A model generated the notes under the pieces. That model did no database searches and was not told where the DNA came from. It was given only the letters and a program-made list of their open reading frames with translations. The position numbers and the translations under genes were made by a program. A stretch of 64,000 nt of DNA from positions 34,082 to 98,081 of the forward strand of contig NZ_JAIVMC010000013.1 in NCBI RefSeq assembly GCF_020177265.1. Direction: 5' to 3'. How positions within the stretch are numbered: the first letter of the stretch is position 1; each line of letters starts with the position of its first letter. Below are positions 32,938 to 42,600 of this stretch, in pieces. The DNA comes from Pseudooceanicola marinus (lineage in GTDB: Bacteria; Pseudomonadota; Alphaproteobacteria; Rhodobacterales; Rhodobacteraceae).

Positions 32938-34091
32938 GGTTTGTCGTACCGGATGGATCGCGCGTCGAGATCAATGGTGACGCGGCCGCCACGATGAACG
33001 CGGACGGCCCGGAAAATTTCATAGCCTTGCAAGATTGCTTTCTCCCATAGCCAAAGGGGACAGGTTTCCGCTTCATAGCCGGACACGAAGCGGCGCACGG
33101 ATTTGAGCAGCCCGTAGTCGAGGGCCGTGATGCCCTCGAACAGGGCCAAGTGTTGCGCATGGTTGAAGATCCAAGTGGCGATCCCTTCTTCGATCAGTAC
33201 CGCGCGGGCACCGTCCTGCACTTCATCCATTCGAGGGTCGCTCTTGCGCTTGACCCGGAGCAGTCGCCGGAGAGTGGGCGACCATCCGAGATGCGCTGCA
33301 TAAGACAAATGGAAGACATCATGGAAGCGGTAATCGTCGTCGTCGTCGCGGTTGTCAGTCAAGGGGTCTCCGACCGGCTTGCCGTCGCAGGTTAGGCGGG
33401 CCATGGTTCTCCCGTTGAGCTCTACCTCTTCGATATCGATTACCAGCTGCCGCGGCAGTTGTTCATGGACTGGAAACGCCTCATCGAACAGCGGCGGGTA
33501 GTGCCGCTCGACGGGCCAGCGATCGAATGTTTTCTCTAAATTGGCTTTGGCAGCATCTTCGAGCGTGATGCCGGCCTCATGGGCGGCGGCGCGGAGCGCT
33601 CGCAAAACGCCGATCAGGCGTCCCTTGAGTGCGGAGCGATTGCGCTCAAGCCGGCCGGCCGCGTGATCAGTCATCAACAGACCAACCTCGCCAGCGAGCT
33701 TCAGCAGTGTCTGCTCAAAAGCCGGTGTAGGTGAGGTCGATACTTCGGCGGCGGGCGCTTCAATGGCGACAAAGCTCAACTCGGTGAAGCCGGTCGATTG
33801 CCAATCCGCAAGACTGCGGTCAAGATTGATCGCCAGTTCGTCGAGGCCAAGCCTGGCGCGGCAGGCGAGAGCTGTGAGATACCAAAGCACGTCGCCCAAC
33901 TCCTCGACCACGGAATCCTTATAGCCGAGATAGGCAATAGGATCGCGCTGCTTCTTCTTTACTTCGCTGAGCAGGCTGCCGGTTTCCCCGAAGAGGCCGA
34001 GGAGGTGGAAGTCGAGGCCTAGTTCATCTGAACGACGTTGGTCGGTCTTCTGCGCTTCAGCTTGATATTCGGCAATAGTGAAGGGTTTCAT
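32934..34091 (-). CDS. MazG-like NTP pyrophosphohydrolase with C-terminal domain
   Basis: A 385-residue protein. Residues about 28-95 form a MazG-type all-alpha NTP-PPase: G-L-F-G-E-T-G-S-L-L-S-E (33-43) and V-V-E-E-L-G-D-V-L-W-Y (61-71). In the first motif one Glu expected for metal binding is Ser39. A second weaker helical stretch (about 128-195) may be a degenerate repeat. The C-terminal ~150 residues carry R-F-H-D-V-F-H and E-D-x-A-R-A-V-L-I-E-E-G-type sequence (here Q-D-G-A-R-A-V-L-I-E-E-G), a conserved-looking domain I cannot name. MazG enzymes clear NTPs or modified dNTPs. It overlaps both neighbours by 4 bp. Confidence 0.8.
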   Translation of the reverse strand: MKPFTIAEYQAEAQKTDQRRSDELGLDFHLLGLFGETGSLLSEVKKKQRDPIAYLGYKDSVVEELGDVLWYLTALACRARLGLDELAINLDRSLADWQSTGFTELSFVAIEAPAAEVSTSPTPAFEQTLLKLAGEVGLLMTDHAAGRLERNRSALKGRLIGVLRALRAAAHEAGITLEDAAKANLEKTFDRWPVERHYPPLFDEAFPVHEQLPRQLVIDIEEVELNGRTMARLTCDGKPVGDPLTDNRDDDDDYRFHDVFHLSYAAHLGWSPTLRRLLRVKRKSDPRMDEVQDGARAVLIEEGIATWIFNHAQHLALFEGITALDYGLLKSVRRFVSGYEAETCPLWLWEKAILQGYEIFRAVRVHRGGRVTIDLDARSIRYDKP

Positions 34092-34297
34092 GGCGTTTTC
34101 CGCCGGTCGACCAGCGCCTCCTTGGGGACATGAATACCATAGGCATCGAGCGCGCGCAGGACGATCATGCGGATTGTCTCACCTGAATCTGCAGCTCGGA
34201 GTGCGATCTCGCGTTTGGTAGCGGCTGGCAAAAAGAGCTGCAATGTTGGCTCTTTGTCGGCGGTGTCCGTCGCAGCTGGCGCAATTCGATTTTTCAT
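34088..34297 (-). CDS. Small ribbon-helix-helix-like protein
   Basis: A 69-residue protein that reads like a RHH DNA-binding protein: a strand T-L-Q-L-F-L-P, helix A-T-K-R-E-I-A-L-R-A-A, and helix T-I-R-M-I-V-L-R-A-L-D-A-Y-G-I. It heads the minus-strand operon with MazG-like and UDG-like genes, overlapping the MazG-like start by 4 bp, and may repress it. The same helix pattern (I-V-L-E-A-L-E-L-W-G-L) occurs in the RHH gene at 54352-54540 before parA. Alternatively it is an antitoxin-like orphan. Confidence 0.65.
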   Translation of the reverse strand: MKNRIAPAATDTADKEPTLQLFLPAATKREIALRAADSGETIRMIVLRALDAYGIHVPKEALVDRRKTP

Positions 34298-34718
34298 GAT
34301 TTAACTATTTCATGAAGTTTACTCGGACTCAAGGCAACATCGCATCGCTTTCGACGCAGGCTGGAGGCGGTCTGCCTAGGTAAGAATGTTGTTTCGGGAG
34401 ATAGGCTCTGTGAATTGGTGAAGATCAGCGAAGCTGGACTTAGCTCTGGAAGGTGTGATGCGCAGCGCACCTGCGGCTTTCGCGTTGCCGCTTCGGAGGC
34501 AGAGCAGGGTGAGCAGGCCACGTGAGGATGGGACCCGCCGCGCCTATGGCCCCCGGGGAAAGAGAAAGATGCCGTAATGGGGCTTTCGGCGAATCCAACA
34601 CGTTTCGCTTGTTTGTCAGCATGATGTGGAGTGCCGTTGCCCTTGATGTGCCTGCAGCGCGCTAACGAGGTCGTATGTATCCATGCGCCTCATTTCCTGA
34701 GAACAGAAGGGCAACTAG
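34298..34718. other. Non-coding region upstream of IS110 transposase
   Basis: These 421 bases contain no gene I can support. The left part is the promoter region of the minus-strand RHH operon. The right part, from roughly 34540, is probably the left end of the IS110 element. I could not find the element boundary, since IS110 members lack clear terminal inverted repeats. Confidence 0.45.
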
Positions 34719-35750
34719 ATGAATGTATGTATTGGATTGGACGTATCTCTGGCAAGCACGGCGATTTGTGTGCTGGGGCCGCAGGGTAGAGTTGTCGACG
34801 AATTGCAGGCTCCCAGTGAGCCTGAGGTCTTGGTGCGCGTGATCGGTTCACTGCCTTATAAGATTGAGGCAATTGGACTGGAAGCCGGACCGTTATCCCA
34901 ATGGTTGAGCAAGGGGATGGAAGAGGCCGGGTTTGACGTTGTTCTGATGGAAACGCGGTTGGTGAAGGCCGCCTTGAAAGCCATGCCGATAAAAACGGAC
35001 CGGCGCGATGCTCAGGGTATCGCGCGCTTGCTTCAAATGGGGTGGTACAGGCCCGTGCATCGCAAATCTGTGTCTTCCCAGGAAATCCGTGCGTTATTGA
35101 CGGCGCGCAAGTCAGTTCAGCAGGTCATCATCAACCTTGAGCTTTCCATGCGGGGTGTTCTGAGAAACTTCGGCCTGAAGCTAGGGCACGTCACGCGGAG
35201 CAGGTACGAGACTCGGGTGAGGGAACTTGTCGCGCAGAATAATATCCTGTCCGCGTCGACGGAGGCCCTTCTGCGCGGGCGTGCGCAGTTGAGAGCTGAG
35301 TTGGCGGAATTGGACGCAAAAATCGCTGATTTGGCCAAACAGGAAGACGCTTGTCGTCTGATGATGACGATGCCGGGTGTCGGTCCGATTGTAGCTCTGA
35401 CAGTAAGATCCGCGATCGATGATCCGGCTCGCTTTGCGCGGTCGAAGGATGTTGGTCCGTGGGTTGGATTGACGCCGAGGCGTACGCAATCCGGAGAGAT
35501 GGATATCGTTGGGCAGATCACTCGAGCTGGCGACCGAGGTCTTCGAACCGCCTTGTATCAAGCGGCGATGATCCTGATGCACCGTGGGTCACCAAACTGG
35601 CTACAGGCCTGGGCACTCAGAGTGGCGCATAGGCGTGGATCGAAACGAGCCTTGATCGCACTCGCTCGTCGTATTGGCGTTGTTTTGCACCGGATGTGGC
35701 AAGACGGCACACCGTTCCGCTATGCGCAAACTTTCGGAACACCCGCCTGA
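34719..35750 (+). mobile_element. IS110-family transposase (RNA-guided recombinase type)
   Basis: A 343-residue transposase. The N-terminal DEDD RuvC-like domain shows Asp in G-L-D-V-S near residue 8, Glu in G-L-E-A-G near 53-56, and K-T-D-R-R-D-A near 92-97. The C-terminal Tnp20 domain shows M-T-M-P-G-V-G-P and G-L-T-P-R-R-T-Q-S-G-E, whose Ser is the catalytic serine of the family. Length is standard and the frame is intact, so the copy may be active. IS110 recombinases use a bridge RNA from the element's non-coding end. The element separates the nucleotide island from the ParB/strawberry-notch block. Confidence 0.93.
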
Positions 35751-36000
35751 GCAAAGCAATTTCAGAACTTGGTTGGATGGAGGAACGCACTGCACCTGAC
35801 GACAGGTACGACGAGGTCCCTTGCCGGGACGAGGTTCCTGGAGATGCCGTAGGCCCACAAGTTATCAACGAACGTTGAATACGCGGGAAAGATGGGCGCC
35901 CAGGACCAGATTTGGACCAGGCATAGAGTGGCAGCCATGCGCTGACTACGGACGGAAGAGCGAAGCCCGGACAGGGGGTACCCTTAAGTTCTGACGTGCG
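35751..36000 (+). ncRNA. IS110 non-coding end, candidate bridge RNA region
   Basis: About 250 bases after the transposase contain no gene and show stem potential, e.g. GTCCC-TTGCC-GGGAC at about 35816-35830. Bridge RNAs lie in a non-coding end of IS110-family elements, upstream in the IS110 group and downstream in the IS1111 group. Which side applies here is not settled; the longer flank is downstream. The boundary near 36000 is a guess. Confidence 0.3.
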
Positions 36001-36103
36001 GTTGCAGTGAAAAAGAAAAAGTAAGCTTTTGAATTTGTGTCTCAAACCCGGTGAAGAGTGAGTTCTTCGCCGGAGTTTTAGACCTGCCCGATACTATTGA
36101 CAG

Positions 36104-36134
36104 AGGCCCGCCCCATTACGGAAGTGGGCCTTTT
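36104..36134 (+). terminator. Hairpin with T-tract before the ParB-like gene
   Basis: GGCCC pairs with GGGCC around CGCC...GTG, then TTTTGTCCTTTT follows. It looks like an intrinsic terminator or leader hairpin about 80 bp upstream of the ParB-like start. Similar hairpins with the same TTTTGTCC tail precede the strawberry-notch gene. Confidence 0.55.
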
Positions 36135-36215
36135 GTCCTTTTGGTTCCCGGATCCGGGGATCGGTCAGGCCGCCCGGGATGTCCGGGTGGCGCAGAACCC
36201 AGAGAAGGACATCTC

Positions 36216-38189
36216 ATGACACAAGCCCTCCAGCCCGTTTCCGTCGCCATCGGCGATCTCGCAGCCCATCCCGCGAATGTGCGGGCACAGTCCCCTGAGG
36301 CGTACGCCTCCGACAATATTGCGCATCTAAAGGCCAGCATCGCGGTGCTGGGCCTGCTCCAGCCGCTGCTCGTCCAGAAGGTTGACGGCAAGTTCGGCGT
36401 CCTCGCAGGCGGCCGGCGCCATGCGGCCCTCATGGAGCTGGTCGCGGACAAGGCGGCCAAGGGGGTCACCAATGGCACCAAGATCGACTGCCGCCTGGTC
36501 CCGGAGGATTGCGACGTGACCACCGCGCTGTCGCTCGCCGAGAACATCACCCAGGCGCCGATGAATGCCATCGACGAGTTCGAGGCCTTCGCGCGGATGA
36601 TGGAGGTCGACGGCCAGACGCCAGAGACCATCGCGAAGACCTTCGGCACCACGGTCGCAGCAGTCAAAGGCCGGCTGCGCTATGGGCTCATCCATCCGGA
36701 GATCCGCGCGGCGGCACGTGCAAAGGCGATCACGCTCGACGTGATGAAAGCCTTCGCGGATCACCCGAGCCAGGAAGTCCAGAAGGAGGTTTTCGAGGCG
36801 CTCACCAAGGAGGGCAACTATCTCCAAGCCTATACGGTCCGGAACGCGCTGAAGTCCCGCGGCGTGCAGGTCAGTGACGACATCGGGGCCTTCGTTCGCA
36901 AGGACTACGAGGCGCGTGGCGGTGCCATCGCGGCGGACCTCCTGGACGAGCATTCCGTGCTCGAGGATTCTGCGCTGGTGGAGACCATTCTCCTCGAAAA
37001 GCTCACCGCCGCGGCCGAAGAGGCGCGAGCGGAGTTGGGCTTCGCTTGGGCCGATGCGGTCATCCAGTACGATTACGCCACCATGGCCGAATTCGGCCGG
37101 GTCTATCCGGGGCCGATCGAGCCCGATGAAAGCGGCCAGCAACGCGTCGACGAGATCACCGCCGAGCTCGAGAAACTCGAGCGCGAGATGGAGAACGAAG
37201 ACCTCGCGGACGAGGCTTACAATGCGCTCTACGAACGCGTGGATTTGCTTGAGGTCGAGGCACGGGATCTGCAGGAGGCCTACCGCGCCGAGGATCTTGC
37301 GCGCGCCGGTGTGATCGCCACCTGGGCGCAGGGTAGGATCTCCCTGCATGTCGGGATGGTGCGTCCCGAAGACCAGCCGGAGAGGTCCGGAAAGGCGCCC
37401 GGCAGGTCTGCGGATGAGGGCGCGACGGACAGCGACGAGATCATCTACCCCGCGTCGCTGACCGAAGATCTTAAGACCGAGCGGGCGATGGCGCTCGGCG
37501 CCGCCATGACGATGCACCCGGAGGCCACGCTCGACCTGACGCTCTTCAAACTGGTCACCGATGTGCTGGACCACGGCATGGGCGTCACCCAAGCGATCAA
37601 GGTCGATGCGCGTCAGGAGTACCGCACTCACGCCAAGATGGACGAGATCGATGGCACCTCGATCGAACAGGTGACTGCCGCGCATGACGCGCTCGATCTC
37701 TCCTGGGCGGATGATGTGAAGTCCCCCGCCGATCAATTCGCCCAGTTCCGAGCTCTCGATGCGCATGAGAAGGCCAAGCTCGTGGCGTACGCAACGGCGG
37801 CAACCACGCAGTCCTGTTTGGCCCGGGACCGGCAGCGCGACAGCCTGATGCATGACTTCGAGATCGAGGTGATGCCGGACATCCGGGCGCACTGGACGCC
37901 GAACGCGGCGCTTTTCAACCGCTTCAAGAAGGCATGGCTCCTCAAAATCCTCGGCGAGGAGCTGGGGCTCGCGCAGGAGGTGGTGACCCTGGCGTCCTCG
38001 ACCAAGAAGGAAGTCGTCGCCTTCTGCGACAAGCTCTTCGCCGAGCCCTTCGCCACGCTCACCGATGCGCAGCGGGCGGCGGTCGCGGCCTGGTGCCCGC
38101 CGATGATGCAAACCTCGGGCACCGAACCTTTCGAAGCCCTTGGCGCCGAGCCGACCGAAGGCGAAACCGAGGTCGCCGAAGCAGCCTAA
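36216..38189 (+). CDS. ParB/RepB/Spo0J-family nuclease-domain protein
   Basis: A 657-residue protein with an N-terminal ParB/Srx domain: L-L-Q-P-L-L-V, F-G-V-L-A-G-G-R-R-H-A-A-L, and A-L-S-L-A-E-N-I-T-Q-A-P-M-N, followed by a helix-turn-helix region near residue 145 (I-A-K-T-F-G-T-T-V-A-A-V-K-G-R). The C-terminal two thirds are acidic and helical with likely coiled coils (about residues 310-370). It is larger than a true ParB and has no ParA partner next to it; such genes are common in the accessory block of alphaproteobacterial plasmids. ATG at 36216 has AGAAGGA upstream; the open frame begins earlier without a ribosome site. The role is unknown, perhaps in plasmid establishment. Confidence 0.85.
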   Translation: MTQALQPVSVAIGDLAAHPANVRAQSPEAYASDNIAHLKASIAVLGLLQPLLVQKVDGKFGVLAGGRRHAALMELVADKAAKGVTNGTKIDCRLVPEDCDVTTALSLAENITQAPMNAIDEFEAFARMMEVDGQTPETIAKTFGTTVAAVKGRLRYGLIHPEIRAAARAKAITLDVMKAFADHPSQEVQKEVFEALTKEGNYLQAYTVRNALKSRGVQVSDDIGAFVRKDYEARGGAIAADLLDEHSVLEDSALVETILLEKLTAAAEEARAELGFAWADAVIQYDYATMAEFGRVYPGPIEPDESGQQRVDEITAELEKLEREMENEDLADEAYNALYERVDLLEVEARDLQEAYRAEDLARAGVIATWAQGRISLHVGMVRPEDQPERSGKAPGRSADEGATDSDEIIYPASLTEDLKTERAMALGAAMTMHPEATLDLTLFKLVTDVLDHGMGVTQAIKVDARQEYRTHAKMDEIDGTSIEQVTAAHDALDLSWADDVKSPADQFAQFRALDAHEKAKLVAYATAATTQSCLARDRQRDSLMHDFEIEVMPDIRAHWTPNAALFNRFKKAWLLKILGEELGLAQEVVTLASSTKKEVVAFCDKLFAEPFATLTDAQRAAVAAWCPPMMQTSGTEPFEALGAEPTEGETEVAEAA

Positions 38190-38200
38190 TCGAGCAGCCG

Positions 38201-38228
38201 ACCCGCACCGGATCGCCGGTGCGGGTCG
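38201..38228. promoter_or_regulatory. GC-rich hairpin between genes
   Basis: GACCCGCACCG and CGGTGCGGGTC form a strong stem with a short loop. There is no T-tract on the plus side. It sits 30 bp before the next start and may act as a leader structure or weak terminator. Confidence 0.55.
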
Positions 38229-38257
38229 CACCTCTCTCAAACTCATAGGAAATTCCC

Positions 38258-38851
38258 ATGGCACTTCTCAGCTTTTCCGCCGCGGACGTCGCGGCCCAGA
38301 TCGCGCATGCGCGCGGCTGCTCCACCTTCCTGCCGAACTGGAATGGCCCGGTCGGCAACCCCGCCCTGATCCTGATCGTCGGCAATGGTGTCCATCTACG
38401 CTCGAACGGGATTGATGGCTCCACCACGCGGATCGTCACGAAGGAACGCGCCGACCCCTCCTATGCTTTCGCCGCAGGCATCAACCCGTTTCGGGACACC
38501 GATTGGATGGCGGCCCGGCAAGCGGCGTTTCGTGATCTGACGGGCCAGCTCTACACCGACATTCTCGACGACGTGCAGATGCTTATTGATCGCGGACACG
38601 ACACCATTCGGTTGGCGACCGATGGCCACACGATCCGGGTTTTTGCCCGCCGTGCGGCCGACTACCTGATCGGCGGCACCTACGATGTCCCCTCTGGTCT
38701 CGGCGGCAGGTTCCGGGTCATCCTCATGGACGCCACCGATACCCAGGCACTCGTGCAGAACCGCGGCAACTGCGAGGATTTCGACGAGATGCTGCCCTAC
38801 TGGGTGCCGCTCGACGCGCTGATCGAGGTCGACGACCGGAGGGTGGCATAA
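38258..38851 (+). CDS. Conserved-looking plasmid protein, unknown function
   Basis: A 197-residue soluble protein that I do not recognise. It contains a segment L-I-L-I-V-G-N-G-V-H-L-R and several acidic and aromatic residues, with no catalytic signature or membrane segment. The next gene starts on its last stop base (TAATG), so the pair is translationally coupled. Its place between a ParB-like gene and the strawberry-notch gene marks it as part of the plasmid accessory block. Confidence 0.7.
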   Translation: MALLSFSAADVAAQIAHARGCSTFLPNWNGPVGNPALILIVGNGVHLRSNGIDGSTTRIVTKERADPSYAFAAGINPFRDTDWMAARQAAFRDLTGQLYTDILDDVQMLIDRGHDTIRLATDGHTIRVFARRAADYLIGGTYDVPSGLGGRFRVILMDATDTQALVQNRGNCEDFDEMLPYWVPLDALIEVDDRRVA

Positions 38852-39507
38852 TGGGCTGGCTCTTCTACACCGACCGCCGCGTGAGGACCTACGCGGACGA
38901 GAAGGCGGAGATCGCCCGGCTCTGTAGCTTTGAGACCGAAACCCGCAAGACAGTCCTGCTCAAGGCCTGCAAGGTGGGCTCGACCTGGTATGCCGCGGCC
39001 AAGATAACGACACTTGATGGCGCGCCGGTTGAGGATGCGACCTACTTGCCCGATGCCGACGGGTCGATCACCTTCGGGGCCGTCTTCCTGACGCGGTACG
39101 ACGATGGCTGCTGGGGCTACAAGGACATGGAGGAGGCTTCCGGCCCGGTGGAGTCGCGGGCGCCCGTCAGCCTTCTGGCCCTGCTCTCCGAGTTGAAGGA
39201 TCCCGACAGCTATGCCCATGCTTGGCGCCAGCGCTGCCGGGACTGGGCGGCAATCCCGGACTACGACGAGGGGGACCGGATACGGCTTGCAGCGCCGGTC
39301 ACGCTGACCGACGGCAGCACCTGCCAGATCGTGACCGCCGCCTATTACCGGCGTGGAGGGCAAAAACGCCGGTGCTACCGCATCGAGGAAACCGGCGGTC
39401 TCGTGCGTCTGTCGAAGGCCTCTCTGGTGGGATCGGAACGTCTCAGCTCTGCCAGAAGTGAGGGGAGTCCGGTCCTAGAGGAGTTGTTTTCCGGGCGGGG
39501 CTCCTGA
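38851..39507 (+). CDS. Plasmid accessory protein, unknown function
   Basis: A 218-residue protein beginning M-G-W-L-F-Y-T-D-R-R-V and containing C-W-G-Y-K-D-M-E-E-A-S-G-P, a pattern I have seen in hypothetical plasmid proteins but cannot tie to a function. It is soluble and rich in Arg and Asp. It overlaps the previous stop by one base. A terminator-like hairpin follows 30 bp downstream. Confidence 0.7.
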   Translation: MGWLFYTDRRVRTYADEKAEIARLCSFETETRKTVLLKACKVGSTWYAAAKITTLDGAPVEDATYLPDADGSITFGAVFLTRYDDGCWGYKDMEEASGPVESRAPVSLLALLSELKDPDSYAHAWRQRCRDWAAIPDYDEGDRIRLAAPVTLTDGSTCQIVTAAYYRRGGQKRRCYRIEETGGLVRLSKASLVGSERLSSARSEGSPVLEELFSGRGS

Positions 39508-39536
39508 CAACCGCCAACATCACCTGTCCAACATTG

Positions 39537-39576
39537 AGCCGCCTCCCCACTGCCGAAAGTGGAAAGGCGGCTTTTT
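39537..39576 (+). terminator. Intrinsic terminator before strawberry-notch gene
   Basis: AGCCGCCT pairs with AGGCGGCT, with an inner CCAC/GTGG pair, followed by TTTTTGTCC. It is a good rho-independent terminator for the two preceding genes and lies 40 bp before the next start. Confidence 0.75.
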
Positions 39577-39616
39577 GTCCTGTCAGACCCGTAACCTGAC
39601 TGGAAGGACAGATCCC

Positions 39617-42600
39617 ATGGTCCATCGTAGGCTGAACACCGAACCCGTTATCCCATCACATGCTCGGCTCAGGGAGGTCCTGCCTCTGATCGGCAGCGCG
39701 CTCGCCGAAGGACCGCTCAGGAGCTCGTCTCTGGCACGGCTCATGCGCGAGACCTTCGGCGGCAGCGATGCCGGTGGCGCCTGGTCCTGGCGCATGGCTT
39801 ATGACGCGATGCAGGCCGCTGCGGTCCTGCAGGTGGTACAGAGGACTGGCCAAGACGCGTTGACCTCTGCCGAACTGCTGGCCTCGCGGGTCCTGACCGA
39901 GACGCGGCGCTCTGAGCAGCAGATCCGCCTGCAGCAATTCAGCACCCCGTTGCCCTATGCCGCGCTGGTCGCACGCGCTGCGGCCATACGTTCTGGTGAG
40001 ACCTTCCTCGAACCCTCGGCCGGCACCGGTGCGCTGGCCGGTTTTGTCCTGCGCGCGGGCGGCAAGCCGATGCTTAACGAGATCGATCCCTTCCGCCGCG
40101 CCCTGCTCGAGGCCGTGTTTGCGGTCGAGGTGACCGGTCATGACGCGGAGCATATCGACGACCTTCTGGCCACGCCTGATCTTCCGGGCGTCATGGTGAT
40201 GAACCCGCCCTTCGCCTCCTCGGTCGATCGGTCGCGCGACCGGCATGTCGCGGCAAAGCATCTGATCGGCGCCGCCAAGCGGCTCGCCCCTGGCGGCAGG
40301 CTCGTGGCGATCATGCCGACGGGATTTTCGCCGGAGCGGGATGCGGCTCATTGGGCGCGGGCCTCTGCCATCGCAAAGCCGCGTCTCGCTCTCACGATCC
40401 CGGGTCATGTCTACCGCAAACTCGGCACCACCGTTGAGACCCAGCTCATGGTTTTCGACAAGGTGGAGGAGGAGGTCGCGTTCGTTCGCGCGGTTGCGGC
40501 CGATCTGGAGGCGGCGCGGCACATCGTCGATGATATCGCCGCGACCCGATCTGACGCTCCGATGCAGTCGCGTGCACAGGTCGGGGCCTTGCCGCGTCAG
40601 GGCACTACTCCCGCCGCGCGCACTCAACGGGTTGTCGCAAGCTCTACCTGCAAACCCAAAGCCCCGACAGCCGTCCCGCTGGCCTTTACCCCACTCGACA
40701 CCCCCCGCGAAAACACCCCGGTTTCGGACATCTATGCCCGCTATCGTCCTCAGCGGATCGAGATTGCCGGCGCGCAGGAGCATCCCACGCCGCTGGTCGA
40801 GAGTATCGCAATGGCGTCGGTGGCCCCGCCGGCGCCTTCGAGCGATGCCGCTGCTGATCTGCGGCTGCCCGGGCGCCTGATCGAGGGGGGCCATCTCTCC
40901 GAGGCTCAGCTCGAGACCATCGTCATGGCGAACGACGCGCACGAACGCGACCTGCCGGGCCGGTTCACGATTGACGAGGACCAGACCCGGATGACACGTG
41001 CCGACGATGACAGGCAAGCCCGGGCCTATCGCCTCGGATATTTCCTTGGCGACGGGACGGGTTGCGGCAAGGGCCGGGAGTGCGCCGGGCTCATCCTAGT
41101 CAACTGGCTCGCGGGACGGCGCAAGGCGGTCTGGATCTCCAAATCCGCCACGCTCATCGAGGATGCGATCCGCGATTGGATCGATCTCGGCGGCTCGCCC
41201 GCTGATATCCAGCCGCTCTCGAAATGGAAGCCGGACCAGCCGATCTCCATGGGCGACGGGATCCTCTTCGTCACCTATGCGACGCTGCGCTCGGCGGGCA
41301 AATGTGGGACGACGCGCCTCGGCCAGATCCTCGACTGGATGGGCGAGGGGTTCGACGGCGTGCTGGCCTTCGACGAGGCACATGCCATGCAGAACGCCGC
41401 CGGGTCTGAGGCGGGCAGGGGCGTCAAACCCTCCCAGCAGGGTCTCGCCGGGCTGCGCTTGCAGATGGCAGTGCCCCGGGCACGGGTCTTCTACGTCTCG
41501 GCGACCGGGGCCACGAGCGTGCACAATCTGGCCTATGCCTCCCGCCTCGGTCTCTGGGGACAGGGACCGGACTATCCCTTCCCGAGCCGCGAGAGCTTTG
41601 TCTCCGCGATGGAGGCCGGCGGGGTGGCGGCGATGGAGGTGGTGGCGCGCGACCTCAAGACGCTCGGTTTTTACACGGCGCGGGCGCTCAGCTTCGACGG
41701 CGTGGAATATGACGTGCTCGAACACGCGCTCACGCCCTCCCAGATCGAGATCTACGACGCCTATGCCGGTGCCTTCCGGACGATCCATCACAATCTCGAG
41801 GCGGCGCTGACCGCGACCGGCGTCAACGACGCCTCCGGTCAGACGAACGCCACTGCGGCGAAGTCTGCTGCGAAATCACGGTTCGAGAGCACCAAGCAGC
41901 GCTTCTTCAACCACCTGCTCCTCGGGATGAAGGCACCCACCATCATTCGCGCCATCGGCGAGGATCTGGCGGAGGGATATGCCTGTGTTATCCAGGTGGT
42001 CTCCACCGGCGAGAGCCTCCTGAAACGGCGTCTGGAGGCGATGGACCCCGAGGATGAGTTGACGCAAGGCGCGCTGACTCCGCGTGACTATGTCCTGAGC
42101 TACCTCGAACAGGCTTTCCCGATCCACGCCCAGAAACTCGTCGAGATTGACGGCAACATGGTGGCAGAGCCGCTTCGCGACGCGGATGGCGCTCTGGTCG
42201 TCTCGCGCGAGGCCGAAGCCCTGCGCGATGCGGCGATGATGGAGTTGATGGCCCTGGCACCGATCCCCTCGGCGCTCGATCAGATCCTCTGGGCCTTCGG
42301 AGACGAGGCGGTGGCCGAGGTGACGGGACGCTCGGTCCGGCCGCTGAAATCCCGCGACGGCGCGCTCTTCATCGAGAAGCGGTCCGCCAGCAGCAATTCC
42401 TCGGAAACCCGGGCCTTCATGGAGGGCGAGAAGGATGTCCTTATCTTCTCGGACGCCGGTGGCACGGGCCGGTCTTATCATGCGGCGAGATCGGCGAAGA
42501 ACCAGAAGCGGCGGCGGCACTACCTGCTGGAGCCCGGCTGGCGGGCCGATGCTGCGATTCAGGGGCTCGGACGCACGCATCGCTCGGCCCAGGTCAGCGC

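Noticed and set aside
36327..38264. 645-codon minus-strand frame opposite the ParB-like gene
   Set aside because: The plus-strand frame shows clear ParB motifs; the minus translation is rich in Arg, His and Gly and has no domain.
39656..41017. 453-codon minus-strand frame opposite the strawberry-notch gene
   Set aside because: The plus strand encodes the conserved methyltransferase and helicase motifs throughout; the antisense frame has no ribosome site or domain.
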